From CAZJAH01 sp964544155 (GTDB lineage Bacteria; Bacteroidota; Ignavibacteria; Kapaibacteriales; UBA2268): 39,534 nt of DNA. The position numbers were made by a program, and so were the translations under genes. This document shows, in pieces, positions 8,033-16,260 of this stretch. The notes beneath the pieces were generated by a model that was not told the origin of the DNA, ran no database searches, and saw only the letters and a program-made list of their open reading frames with translations. The stretch is taken from assembly GCA_964544155.1 (NCBI GenBank), contig CAZJAH010000026.1, forward strand, positions 1-39,534, read 5' to 3'. Position 1 is the stretch's first letter; each line of letters starts with the position of its first letter.

Positions 8033-8638
8033 ATGTCACCAGAAATAACACCGGTTGCTTTAATAATTTTTTTGGGAACCATCGGAATAAGCCTTTATAC
8101 AATGTATAAAGACGAGTCACTTTTCGAAAGAATGCTTCTTAGCCCCTGGCAGGTAGTACATGAGAACAAGTGGTACACATTGATCACCAGCGGGTTCATT
8201 CACGCGGACATGGGCCATTTGCTATTCAATATGATCACATTCTTCTTCTTTGCTTTTCAGCTGGAATCAGTGGTAGGTTCGATCGATTTTCTAATTATAT
8301 ACTTTGTAAGCCTTGTACTGAGCGATGTTTCGTCGGTTATCAAGCACAAGGATAATCCCTCTTACAGGTCGGTAGGTGCTTCAGGAGCGATTGCAGGGGT
8401 TCTGTTCAGTTTTATACTTTATGCACCGACAAGCACAATTATGATATTTCCAATACCTTTCCCCATACCGTCGCCGATATTCGGGCTGCTTTATTTGGCG
8501 TATAGCTTTTTTGCTGCCAGAAAGCAGGCTGATATGATCAATCATGAAGCGCATTTTTGGGGAGCGGTAAGCGGAATGGCAGTTACAGTTATATTGGAAC
8601 CCAGAGTATTAGCGCATTTTTTTAACAGCGTATTTTAA
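8033..8638 (+). CDS. Rhomboid-family intramembrane serine protease
   Basis: A 201-residue polytopic inner-membrane protein that would cleave transmembrane substrates. The family hallmarks are all visible. HADMGHLLFNM carries the His57 / His62 / Asn66 pattern of helix 2. The nucleophile motif GASGA has Ser117. The second dyad residue is probably His174 in HEAHFWGAVSG. Six membrane segments are plausible, starting at about residue 7. The segment between the Ser and His helices is Pro/Ile/Phe-rich (FPIPFPIPSP, about 139-148), which is unusual and may form a distorted hairpin. It has its own promoter region of 180 bases and converges with the hydrolase gene. The substrate is unknown. Confidence 0.92.
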   Translation: MSPEITPVALIIFLGTIGISLYTMYKDESLFERMLLSPWQVVHENKWYTLITSGFIHADMGHLLFNMITFFFFAFQLESVVGSIDFLIIYFVSLVLSDVSSVIKHKDNPSYRSVGASGAIAGVLFSFILYAPTSTIMIFPIPFPIPSPIFGLLYLAYSFFAARKQADMINHEAHFWGAVSGMAVTVILEPRVLAHFFNSVF

Positions 8639-8678
8639 AGGCGCTAAATGAATATGTACTTAGATAGAATGGATCCCG

Positions 8679-9446
8679 TTATTTATTAAAAAAATCCAAA
8701 GCCAGCTCGCGAAATATTTCATTTCGGGTCAGCATAAACACATGCCGGCCTTCATTAAATATTTTGTAAGAAGCATTAGGCATCTTACTGATGATTGCTT
8801 TCAGCCTCTCATCAATATTCGGGATGAGTCCGTCTTTAGTGCTGGCAACACCAAGCACGGGAATTGTGATCTTAGACAGATCTCCCCGTATCATGGGAAT
8901 AGTGCCGCCCACCTTCAGCATAAGTTCGAGATCCATGTCAATTATATTTTCCCAGTCTTCACCATGCATTGCTTCCCAGAATTTTTGCATTAGGAAATCT
9001 TCCTTTTCTTCTTTCCTTATTTCGGCAATACGCCCGGCTTCATCCGCGCTGAAGTGCTCGCCCAGGAAGCTTTCGACAATGATCTTATCAATACTGCCGG
9101 GGGCTGTGAGGGCGAGGTTCAAAGCTACCAAAGCACCGCCGCTGGAGCCTATCAGATTACATTTGTCAATTTGCAAATGGCTCAGCAGGGCCAGTGCTGT
9201 CCGAGCGTTGTACAGCCAGAAATCATCTCTGAAACCTTCTACTCTTTCGGATTTTCCGTGGCCTATCCAGTCAAAGAGGATAACTTTAAAATGATCTTTA
9301 TAAAAGAGTTTTTCTGCATTAAACAAAACGGAGGAAGCAGTATTGCCGTGTATCATAAGCAGCGGCCTGCCGCTGCCTAAAGTTTCATAGTAAACTTTTT
9401 TTCCTTCGAATTCAAAGAAATCAGTAACGATACCCGATTGTTTCAT
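8679..9446 (-). CDS. Alpha/beta-fold hydrolase
   Basis: A 255-residue cytoplasmic-type hydrolase. LLMIHGNTAS (about 29-38) gives the oxyanion His-Gly, and DWIGHGKS follows. The nucleophile elbow GSSGG has Ser102, the acid is probably Asp205 (STKDGLIP), and the base is His235 (GRHVF). No signal peptide is present. Substrate cannot be told from sequence. Its first 26 bases overlap the end of the upstream lipoprotein gene in another frame, so the two are likely translated from one mRNA. Confidence 0.88.
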   Translation of the reverse strand: MKQSGIVTDFFEFEGKKVYYETLGSGRPLLMIHGNTASSVLFNAEKLFYKDHFKVILFDWIGHGKSERVEGFRDDFWLYNARTALALLSHLQIDKCNLIGSSGGALVALNLALTAPGSIDKIIVESFLGEHFSADEAGRIAEIRKEEKEDFLMQKFWEAMHGEDWENIIDMDLELMLKVGGTIPMIRGDLSKITIPVLGVASTKDGLIPNIDERLKAIISKMPNASYKIFNEGRHVFMLTRNEIFRELALDFFNK

Positions 9447-10116
9447 CTAAATTGATCTTCTTTGTTATTACATCACCTGAATCAGTTTCGATTTTCAGGT
9501 AAATATATTTTGTGCGCGGGGTTGAATTCTTATAATTAAATACAATCCATCTTTCTGTGAATAATCCCGGTGGTATCTTGTAGCCGGGCTGCAATAAGTG
9601 CTCATCGGGATAAACTTCCGCTGCCCTGGCTGCTTCGTTCGCGGCGTTATAAGCGGCGGCCGCATTAAAGGTCAGAGCCGAACCGATAACCAGGCCAAGG
9701 GCTTCGCCGGTATCAACATCTTCGGGGTCATCCTCGTCGGCTGCTTCAGCAGCGGCAAGGGCAATTGCTGAGATTGCCTGGCTGATCCGGGCCCTTTTTT
9801 CATTTTCTTCAAATTCTATCTGTTTTTTCTTTTGGGTAGCCTCAAACCAGGACTTTAATTCATTGCCGCTGGTCAGCGTAATTGTATTATTTGCCTGATC
9901 GGATTCAAATTGGATCCAGATATTTTTCACAGTGATCCAGTTATCAGTGTTATTATACAGGATAAAGTCAAAAAAACTGAAATACTGCGATGACATATCT
10001 TTGCGGTGATAGTTATCAATGGTTACAGGTTCTTTTCCCTTATTACGGTAGTAGTAAGTTCCGCAGGAATTGAGTATAAAAGCCCCAATTAAAAATAATA
10101 GTAGATTTTTTTTCAT
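9421..10116 (-). CDS. Lipoprotein of unknown function
   Basis: I do not recognise this family. The start at 10116 is chosen over an in-frame ATG at 10131 because it gives a clean lipoprotein signal: MKKNLLLFLIGAFILNSC, with the lipobox Cys at residue 18, then GTYYYRN. The mature part has a beta-rich N-terminal half (YFSFFDFILYNNTDNWITV). A helical, Ala-rich and acidic central segment follows (about 110-165; AAAEAADEDDPEDVD, then AAAAYNAANEAARAAE). A C-terminal beta domain has GLFTERWIVF and YIYLKIETDSGDV. The protein is probably anchored on the periplasmic or outer face. It overlaps the alpha/beta hydrolase by 26 bases. Confidence 0.7.
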   Translation of the reverse strand: MKKNLLLFLIGAFILNSCGTYYYRNKGKEPVTIDNYHRKDMSSQYFSFFDFILYNNTDNWITVKNIWIQFESDQANNTITLTSGNELKSWFEATQKKKQIEFEENEKRARISQAISAIALAAAEAADEDDPEDVDTGEALGLVIGSALTFNAAAAYNAANEAARAAEVYPDEHLLQPGYKIPPGLFTERWIVFNYKNSTPRTKYIYLKIETDSGDVITKKINLDETIGYRY

Positions 10117-10185
10117 CGGTATAACTCTCATAATTAAAAGTCTTTATTTTCAATACATAATTTCAGGCAAAAATGTTACAAAAAA

Positions 10186-11835
10186 TTATTTCAGCACATA
10201 CACTTTGAAAAATTTATGCTCTATGCTGTCGAGCCTGCTTCTGAAACGGCTTAGTTCATGGCTGTATTCGTCAGGGCTGTTTTGGATTAGATTATCAACC
10301 ATGTATACTCTGTTTCCGCGGTCTAATTTTTTTTCAATATACCCGATTGGATCAAATTCATCTTCATGATCTCCGGGATATTGATTCAGGCTTAACTTAT
10401 CAATGTCCGTAAATTTATCGAAATAATACCAGTCAATCCATTTATTCTCGAGCAGGATCAGGTCATTATTCTTAGAGGCAGATTCAATTTTTTTGACTTT
10501 AGTATAGTAATAATCATTGTCGATATTGCCGGTGCGGCTTATCAGGAAGAACCAGTTTAATCCTGCAATTAAAATCGCCAGGGCCGGGAGCATAAACTTA
10601 TTAGTTTTATCTTTAAGAAAAACAGCGAGCATAATCCATAAAAACACATTCTGCGGTATCCAAAATTCCAGGTTCTCAGGATTCCAAAATGAAAAAAATA
10701 TTGAATAAACAATAAATGCCGCAACGAATATTAGTATCTCTTTGTTTTTCTTTGCCTGCGAGCGGAGATTTCCCGTTGCTTTAATAAAAAAATAGATGAT
10801 AAGGCTGAGTAATGCAGCCACCGCAAATAAATATATATATATGGTGCCCTGGCTTAGTGATCTGAGCAGGTAACTATCGTCTTCGAGTGATTTTTGAGCG
10901 AAAAATGCCTTCATCAGCCCAGAAGTTTCAGGTGATACCAGGAATGGCTGTGTGGCAATAAATGACCTTCCGAAACCGATCAGGATTTTTAAAAAGCCGG
11001 AAGCTTCAGGTTCATTCCATGAAGGCAGGACATGAGTATAGAATGTAAGCCAGTAAATTATATCATCGAATGTATATAAATTCTTAACAGCGAAAATTAT
11101 ATAAAAATATCCGATAGCGATTATGGATAAATATATCGCTAAATACAGCAGGATGCTTTTTATTCCTATCTTCTTGAAATTATTTGCAAATATAAAGAGC
11201 AGCGGGAAGATGAAAAGTATATGTAACTGATGAACCAGAACGGAAAATCCTAATAGGCCAGCCGATACTAAAAACCATTTTCCTTTGTAATCCGATTTGC
11301 ATAAATAATAAATCCCGGCCAGAACGAGGCCCAGGGGAATAATGTATATTTCCACACAGATGCTGTAAAACCAGTAACCAAAATTAAGCCCTGCTATTGA
11401 AGCCCATAGAGAAGCAGCTACATTTTTTATCTTAAAAACTTCCGCAAGTATTTTGAAAATGAACATAACACCCATTGCACCGAACAGGGAATTAATGATG
11501 CCGGTTGAAAAAGATGTATCATTTATACCAAAAACCGCACTCATCAATTCTGCCCATACCCTGACAATTGGAGTGAACAGCAGATGATGCGGATGAAAAA
11601 TATCTGTGCCTTTTTCAATATCAAAAATATATTGGATGCTGTCATGCGCGACGGAAAGCGCCTCGGGAATACTAAGCGCGTAAATCAGCAAGAAAAAAGC
11701 AAAAATCAAAATCGAAAATAATTTACTGCCTGACATTAACAGATCATCAATAATTGAAAAAAAGAATTTGACAATTATATGAAATTTGCGCCGATATTTT
11801 ATGGGAAAATCCGGAAATGTGTTTATAGATATCAC
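10186..11835 (-). CDS. Polytopic membrane protein, GT-C glycosyltransferase-like
   Basis: A protein of up to 549 residues with roughly ten hydrophobic segments between about residues 38 and 435 and a soluble C-terminal tail (about 440-549). An acidic/His motif follows the first membrane helix (SVAHDSIQYIFD, then FHPHHLLF). This resembles the first periplasmic loop of GT-C lipid-linked sugar transferases such as ArnT/PMT-like proteins, so a glycosyltransferase or related membrane role is plausible but unproven. The first codon at 11835 is GTG; an ATG at 11736 (MSGSKLFS) lies just before the first membrane helix and may be the true start. It is followed after 69 bases by the lipoprotein gene. 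Confidence 0.6.
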   Translation of the reverse strand: MISINTFPDFPIKYRRKFHIIVKFFFSIIDDLLMSGSKLFSILIFAFFLLIYALSIPEALSVAHDSIQYIFDIEKGTDIFHPHHLLFTPIVRVWAELMSAVFGINDTSFSTGIINSLFGAMGVMFIFKILAEVFKIKNVAASLWASIAGLNFGYWFYSICVEIYIIPLGLVLAGIYYLCKSDYKGKWFLVSAGLLGFSVLVHQLHILFIFPLLFIFANNFKKIGIKSILLYLAIYLSIIAIGYFYIIFAVKNLYTFDDIIYWLTFYTHVLPSWNEPEASGFLKILIGFGRSFIATQPFLVSPETSGLMKAFFAQKSLEDDSYLLRSLSQGTIYIYLFAVAALLSLIIYFFIKATGNLRSQAKKNKEILIFVAAFIVYSIFFSFWNPENLEFWIPQNVFLWIMLAVFLKDKTNKFMLPALAILIAGLNWFFLISRTGNIDNDYYYTKVKKIESASKNNDLILLENKWIDWYYFDKFTDIDKLSLNQYPGDHEDEFDPIGYIEKKLDRGNRVYMVDNLIQNSPDEYSHELSRFRSRLDSIEHKFFKVYVLK

Positions 11836-11923
11836 ATAATTGTTGCTTTTGATGTTAATTATGTTTAAATTTTTTCTTAATTATGATAAAAACGCCAAAA
11901 TTAATTAATATGGAGAAAAGATA

Positions 11924-14839
11924 ATGAAGAAGTTAGTTACTTTACTGATATTGCTGGTAGGAGTATCGCCGGTATTATCCGAAGAGAGAACTGAAGCCGG
12001 TAAAGCCTTTAAATACATGATGAGGCAGGCTCACCCTTTGCCTGACAGTAAGGGTAATGTGAAAATTGACCCCGTATTGCCGCTTGCAGGGTCAGTTAGT
12101 ACTACTATATTCCACAATGCCAATACAATTGGTGATGAATCAATATATCCCCAACAGATGCAGAATGAATCATCAGTAGCCGTAAATCCGCTGGATCCGA
12201 CATTCCTGATAGCTTCGGCAGTTGATTACAGGGCGGAATCATCGACGTGGATATATATGTCAACCGATGGCGGGCATAGCTGGATCAATAAAAATCTGGG
12301 TAAACCTTTTCCGGATTGGCGCTCAACAAATGACCCCTCCGTTACTTTTGACATGAACGGCTATGGATATTTATGCTATGGAGGATTTGGCGAGCGTAAA
12401 GATACAATGGATGTGCCGCTAGGCGAAAACGGAGTGTTCGTAGCAAGAACTACCGATATGGGGCAGACCTGGGAAGCACATATACCTGTGATCCTGCATC
12501 AAGGCCCTCAGACATTGGATTCGGCCTTTGAGGATAAGTACTATATAGAGGCGGATAACAATCCACAGTCGCCTTATTTCGGCCATCTGTATATACCATG
12601 GAAAAGGGTGATAGCACGGGATTCATCCACACAGATAGTTATATCGAAATCGACCGACCAGGGCCTGACCTGGTCGGAACCGGTAAATGTGAGCTACAAG
12701 GTAGACGGAAGCTCTGTTGATACAACTTTCGGGCAGAGCTTTCCACTTGCCGCCACAGGGCCTGATGGTGCTGTATATGTGGTATGGAATCACGGTATAG
12801 AGCATGGAGTGGGTTTTTCGAAATCCACTGACGGCGGTGAAACCTGGTCGGATCCAGAAATTATTCATTATTATGATATTTTCGGCGTAACTAATGATAT
12901 TTCCGGAAACGATGTTGTCCCGGTATGGCGGCATACCGTTAAAGGTGTAGTCAGAGCGGAAGCTTATCCCGTAATAAAGGTAGATAATACAGGCGGAGAA
13001 AGGGATGCTACTGTTTACGTATGCTGGGCGGCCGACAGGATACCGAATATTTATTTTTCTAAATCCACTGACGGTGGCGAAAACTGGACTGAGCCCGTCA
13101 TAGTCCATTCGGATACTCTTAATGACCAGTTCTGGCCATGGATGGGAGTCGATCCTATGAACGGCGATCTTGCCATTATGTATTTCGACAGCAGAAATGA
13201 TCCTGAGAACCTACTTGTAGAATGTTGGGTGAGCTATTCGAGCGACGGCGGTGAAAGCTGGGTTGACCGTGCCGCCGGTAACGCGGAGAATGATCTGAGG
13301 AATAACCCTTTCCGTGCTAATTCATTCGCGGGTGATTATAGCGGGCTTGACTTTTACGACGGGATAGCCTATCCTACATGGGTAGATATGCGGCATGCCG
13401 GCGCCGCAGGAATCGACAGCGATGTTTATACAGCTATTGTTAACGTAAACGCGCCCATACCTCCGGAGAACTTCACTGCTAATGTGCTTCCGGATAAGCT
13501 AACCGAACTCGAACTTAATTGGGAGCCTGTTTATGAGACTTCATTCGGTAAACAGTTAAGCGCGGATGATATATTTTTCAGGATTTACAGGGAAGGCGGA
13601 CTTATCGCGGAAACTGACGGAATTGCCACAAGTTACCTCGATTCGGGGCTTGAGGCTTTCGAAGAATACAACTATGAGATATATTCTTATAAAGAAAGCG
13701 TGACCCGGCTCGATTCTTCCAGGGTGACGGAGATCACCGGATATCCGGGCGGCTCGAAGTTCCCGGATGCACCAGAGATCATTTCCAAAGCCGGGGACGA
13801 AGACCTCAATATAACTCTGGGGCTTAGTTTACCGGAATTCAGAACTGACGGCCAGACTCCGCTTGTGAACATGAACAGAATAAATATTTACCGGGACGGG
13901 GAATTCCTCGAATCCAGAGATATTTCTGCCGCTGACGCGGGGAAAATAATAACTTTGGAAGATGAAGTTCCCGTGCAGGGTTTTTATACTTATGAATTGA
14001 CGGTATCAGACTTCTTTGAGCAGGAATCCATCGAAACAGAGAGCGAAAGAAGCAACAGGGTAATAGTGTACGCCGGCCCGATAATGAACAGGGTCACCCA
14101 GAATTTTGACGGACAGCTTCCCAAGTATTATATTTCGGGTAATTGGCAGGTAACCGATGGGTTTGCTTTTTCAAAGCCAAACAGCTATAGTATTTCACCT
14201 GACGAAAACTATAAATCTAAAGCGGCTGATACTGTGATATTTTTTCCTGTTAATCCAAACGCGCTCTACATGACTCTGAAGCATGCCGCGGTAATACATG
14301 TATCGGATACAGCATTCATAGAAATCTCAGAAGACCTCGAAACCTGGCATCAAATTGCCGCATATAACAAAAAAGGGCATCCCGCGTGGGGCGACGGCTC
14401 TTTGAACAGTGATGACTGGCTGGATGACAAGATATATTTCGGTGAAGCTGTTACAGATAATTGGGAAAGCATTTATCTTAGGCTTCGGTTTAAATCAAAC
14501 GCCATTTTTGAAGATGAAGGATGGTATGTGGATGATATTGACATTTCAGAAACGCCGTTTTCTGTTCAGGAGGATTTAAGTGAAAGCGGAATTCAGGTGT
14601 ATCCGAATCCGGTTAACAGGTTTTTGAATATTAAGATCTCAGATGATATGATTTTGGATAGAATAAGCGCGGTTCTGACTAATCCTCTCGGAGTCAGCTA
14701 TGATCTTGAGGGCAGGCTCTTATCAGATGGGAATTTAGTATTTGCGGACTTAGCCGGCCTGCCTCAGGGCGCTTATATCTTAAGTTTAAGAAATTCCGGA
14801 GGTAAGGTCTATAACGCGAATGTCAGGATAATCAGATAA
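11924..14839 (+). CDS. Secreted six-Asp-box (BNR/sialidase-like propeller) protein with T9SS sorting domain
   Basis: A 971-residue exported protein. The signal peptide is residues 1-19 (ends LSEE). Six Asp-box motifs (S/T-x-D-x-G-x-T/S-W) are visible: STDGGHSW, TTDMGQTW, STDQGLTW, STDGGETW, STDGGENW and SSDGGESW, in about residues 120-445. They indicate a beta-propeller like sialidases and other BNR proteins. Fibronectin-III-like modules follow (from about 510), then a jelly-roll-like region with WYVDDIDIS, then the sorting domain from about 885 (IQVYPNPVNR, GAYILSLRNSGGK). I see no sialidase Arg-Ile-Pro motif, so the enzyme name is not warranted. A strong ribosome-binding site (GGAGAAAAGATAATG) supports the start. 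It converges with the response-regulator gene, stops 3 bases apart. Confidence 0.85.
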   Translation: MKKLVTLLILLVGVSPVLSEERTEAGKAFKYMMRQAHPLPDSKGNVKIDPVLPLAGSVSTTIFHNANTIGDESIYPQQMQNESSVAVNPLDPTFLIASAVDYRAESSTWIYMSTDGGHSWINKNLGKPFPDWRSTNDPSVTFDMNGYGYLCYGGFGERKDTMDVPLGENGVFVARTTDMGQTWEAHIPVILHQGPQTLDSAFEDKYYIEADNNPQSPYFGHLYIPWKRVIARDSSTQIVISKSTDQGLTWSEPVNVSYKVDGSSVDTTFGQSFPLAATGPDGAVYVVWNHGIEHGVGFSKSTDGGETWSDPEIIHYYDIFGVTNDISGNDVVPVWRHTVKGVVRAEAYPVIKVDNTGGERDATVYVCWAADRIPNIYFSKSTDGGENWTEPVIVHSDTLNDQFWPWMGVDPMNGDLAIMYFDSRNDPENLLVECWVSYSSDGGESWVDRAAGNAENDLRNNPFRANSFAGDYSGLDFYDGIAYPTWVDMRHAGAAGIDSDVYTAIVNVNAPIPPENFTANVLPDKLTELELNWEPVYETSFGKQLSADDIFFRIYREGGLIAETDGIATSYLDSGLEAFEEYNYEIYSYKESVTRLDSSRVTEITGYPGGSKFPDAPEIISKAGDEDLNITLGLSLPEFRTDGQTPLVNMNRINIYRDGEFLESRDISAADAGKIITLEDEVPVQGFYTYELTVSDFFEQESIETESERSNRVIVYAGPIMNRVTQNFDGQLPKYYISGNWQVTDGFAFSKPNSYSISPDENYKSKAADTVIFFPVNPNALYMTLKHAAVIHVSDTAFIEISEDLETWHQIAAYNKKGHPAWGDGSLNSDDWLDDKIYFGEAVTDNWESIYLRLRFKSNAIFEDEGWYVDDIDISETPFSVQEDLSESGIQVYPNPVNRFLNIKISDDMILDRISAVLTNPLGVSYDLEGRLLSDGNLVFADLAGLPQGAYILSLRNSGGKVYNANVRIIR

Positions 14840-14842
14840 AAA

Positions 14843-16033
14843 TCAACTTACATATATTTTTCCGATTACCGGGTCGGATTTGGTGATCGACCGGATTTTT
14901 TCTATCCTTTCTTCATTTAGGATAGTGCCCGAAGAAATGATTTTAAGGCCGGAGTGGGTAATGATATTTCTTGAGATTGTCATGCCCACTTCGAGCTCTT
15001 TCTTTAGTACAGGGTATTCCCTTCCATGCCTGGCACCTATGGGCGAATTAGCGAGATATTGATCCAGCAGGGCTACTATCCTGTAATCATATAGCCTTCG
15101 GGATTCATGTTCGAGAAATTCCATGGCTTTACCGGATTGATATCCTTTAGCTTCGATCATATCAAAGAAATCCAGGCACACTCTGATTATTCTGGATTCT
15201 ACAGGTATCTGCCATGATTTGATTTTCTCGGGATGGCCTGATCCGTCGAAATTTTCATATAAATGATAGAGTATATCTGCTGTTTTTTCATAGCCTTTAA
15301 TATTTCCTATAAGATCTTTAGAATATTCCGGTATTTTTTTTAGCTGTTTGTTTATTATTATACCGTCTTTTGTTACAGGGTCTTTCAGAGCCTTATCATC
15401 AAGAAATAGTTTGCCGATAAAAGCCAGTTTGGAAGCTCTCTGAATTTCCATTAAGTTTTTTTTGTCTGTTTCATCCAGTTCTTTCGATATCCAAAGCGCG
15501 GCATCCGAGACCATTTCAAGGAATTTGTCAGAGTTTTCTATCCTCGGGGTTTGGATTTTCAGCAATAAATCGTAAACGTCATTCTCGAGCTGGTTTTGCA
15601 AGTCTTCGATTTCTGCTTCTCTATTTTTAATTTCATAATTTGCTTTAATAAGCCTGACAGCCGTACGAAGCCTGCCTATAAGCTGATCCATCGAAAAAGG
15701 CTTGCCCACAAAGTCATCGGCACCCTGCTGCATAGCCTTTAGGTTAGTATCCTTATCGGTAGAGGATGTTATAATTATGAAATAAGTGTCTTTTAGGTTT
15801 TCATCACTTCTGATCTTCTTAAGAAGTTGCAAGCCGTTAAGTTCGGGCATATTTAAATCGCTGACTACAATAGCCCGGGTTTCTATCTTTTTAAGTATAT
15901 CGAAACATTCAATTCCGTTAGCGGCTTCATATATTAAAGCTTCGGGAAAAGCTTTGGCGATAAGTTTCTTTAAACTTTCTCTGACAACGTGTTCATCATC
16001 AGCTATTATAAAATATATTGAATTAGATTCCAT
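14843..16033 (-). CDS. Response regulator with degenerate HD-GYP output domain
   Basis: A 396-residue two-component regulator. The receiver domain (about 6-125) is intact: Asp12/Asp13, phospho-acceptor Asp59 (SDLNMPELNG) and Lys111 (GKPF). A coiled linker follows (about 130-160). The region 195-330 aligns with HD-GYP cyclic-di-GMP phosphodiesterases but has lost catalytic residues. The HDIGK site reads AFIGK (204-208). The HHExWDGxGYP site reads LYENFDGSGHP (258-268), keeping Glu and Asp but not the metal-binding His pair. A C-terminal module (VGMTISRNIITHSG, from about 350) is common in this class. It is probably a non-catalytic, possibly ligand-binding, output. A good ribosome-binding site (AGGGAACTATG) supports the start. 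Confidence 0.85.
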   Translation of the reverse strand: MESNSIYFIIADDEHVVRESLKKLIAKAFPEALIYEAANGIECFDILKKIETRAIVVSDLNMPELNGLQLLKKIRSDENLKDTYFIIITSSTDKDTNLKAMQQGADDFVGKPFSMDQLIGRLRTAVRLIKANYEIKNREAEIEDLQNQLENDVYDLLLKIQTPRIENSDKFLEMVSDAALWISKELDETDKKNLMEIQRASKLAFIGKLFLDDKALKDPVTKDGIIINKQLKKIPEYSKDLIGNIKGYEKTADILYHLYENFDGSGHPEKIKSWQIPVESRIIRVCLDFFDMIEAKGYQSGKAMEFLEHESRRLYDYRIVALLDQYLANSPIGARHGREYPVLKKELEVGMTISRNIITHSGLKIISSGTILNEERIEKIRSITKSDPVIGKIYVS

Positions 16034-16167
16034 AGTTCCCTATCATTTTTTTATTTGTTCTCTCATAAAAATAACAAGATTTATGCCAATATGTTAATAT
16101 TAATTACTCAAGATCATCGAATTGTATTAAATTTTAAATGTATCAGAGCGTTAAAAAAAAATAAACT

Positions 16168-16200
16168 ATAAAAAAAGCTGCTCCGCAATTTGGAGCAGCT
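16168..16200 (-). terminator. Rho-independent terminator of the subtilisin-like protease gene
   Basis: A perfect 9-bp inverted repeat AGCTGCTCC / GGAGCAGCT with a 7-base loop lies at 16176-16200. On the minus strand it is followed at once by a run of T. It sits about 60 bases past the stop of the S8 peptidase gene. Confidence 0.9.
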
Positions 16201-16260
16201 ATACTTTAAAACAATTATAATATATTAAATTTAGAACATATTATATTTGCAACTTCTGCT

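Noticed and set aside
10117..10131. ATG at 10131 as start of the lipoprotein
   Set aside because: The five extra residues would put Arg before the lysines; the ATG at 10116 gives the canonical lipoprotein signal. The alternative cannot be fully excluded.
11836..11923. Bacteroidota-type promoter (TTTG / TAnnTTTG) before the Asp-box gene
   Set aside because: A TATGTTTA resembles the -7 element, but the partner -33 TTTG is at the wrong distance, so I do not call it.
12623..13108. 161-codon antisense frame inside the Asp-box gene
   Set aside because: It covers repeated Asp-box motifs on the real strand; the antisense reading looks like repeat-derived noise.
11924..14839. Annotation as exo-alpha-sialidase
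   Set aside because: Asp-boxes alone do not show sialidase activity, and no Arg-Ile-Pro motif was seen.
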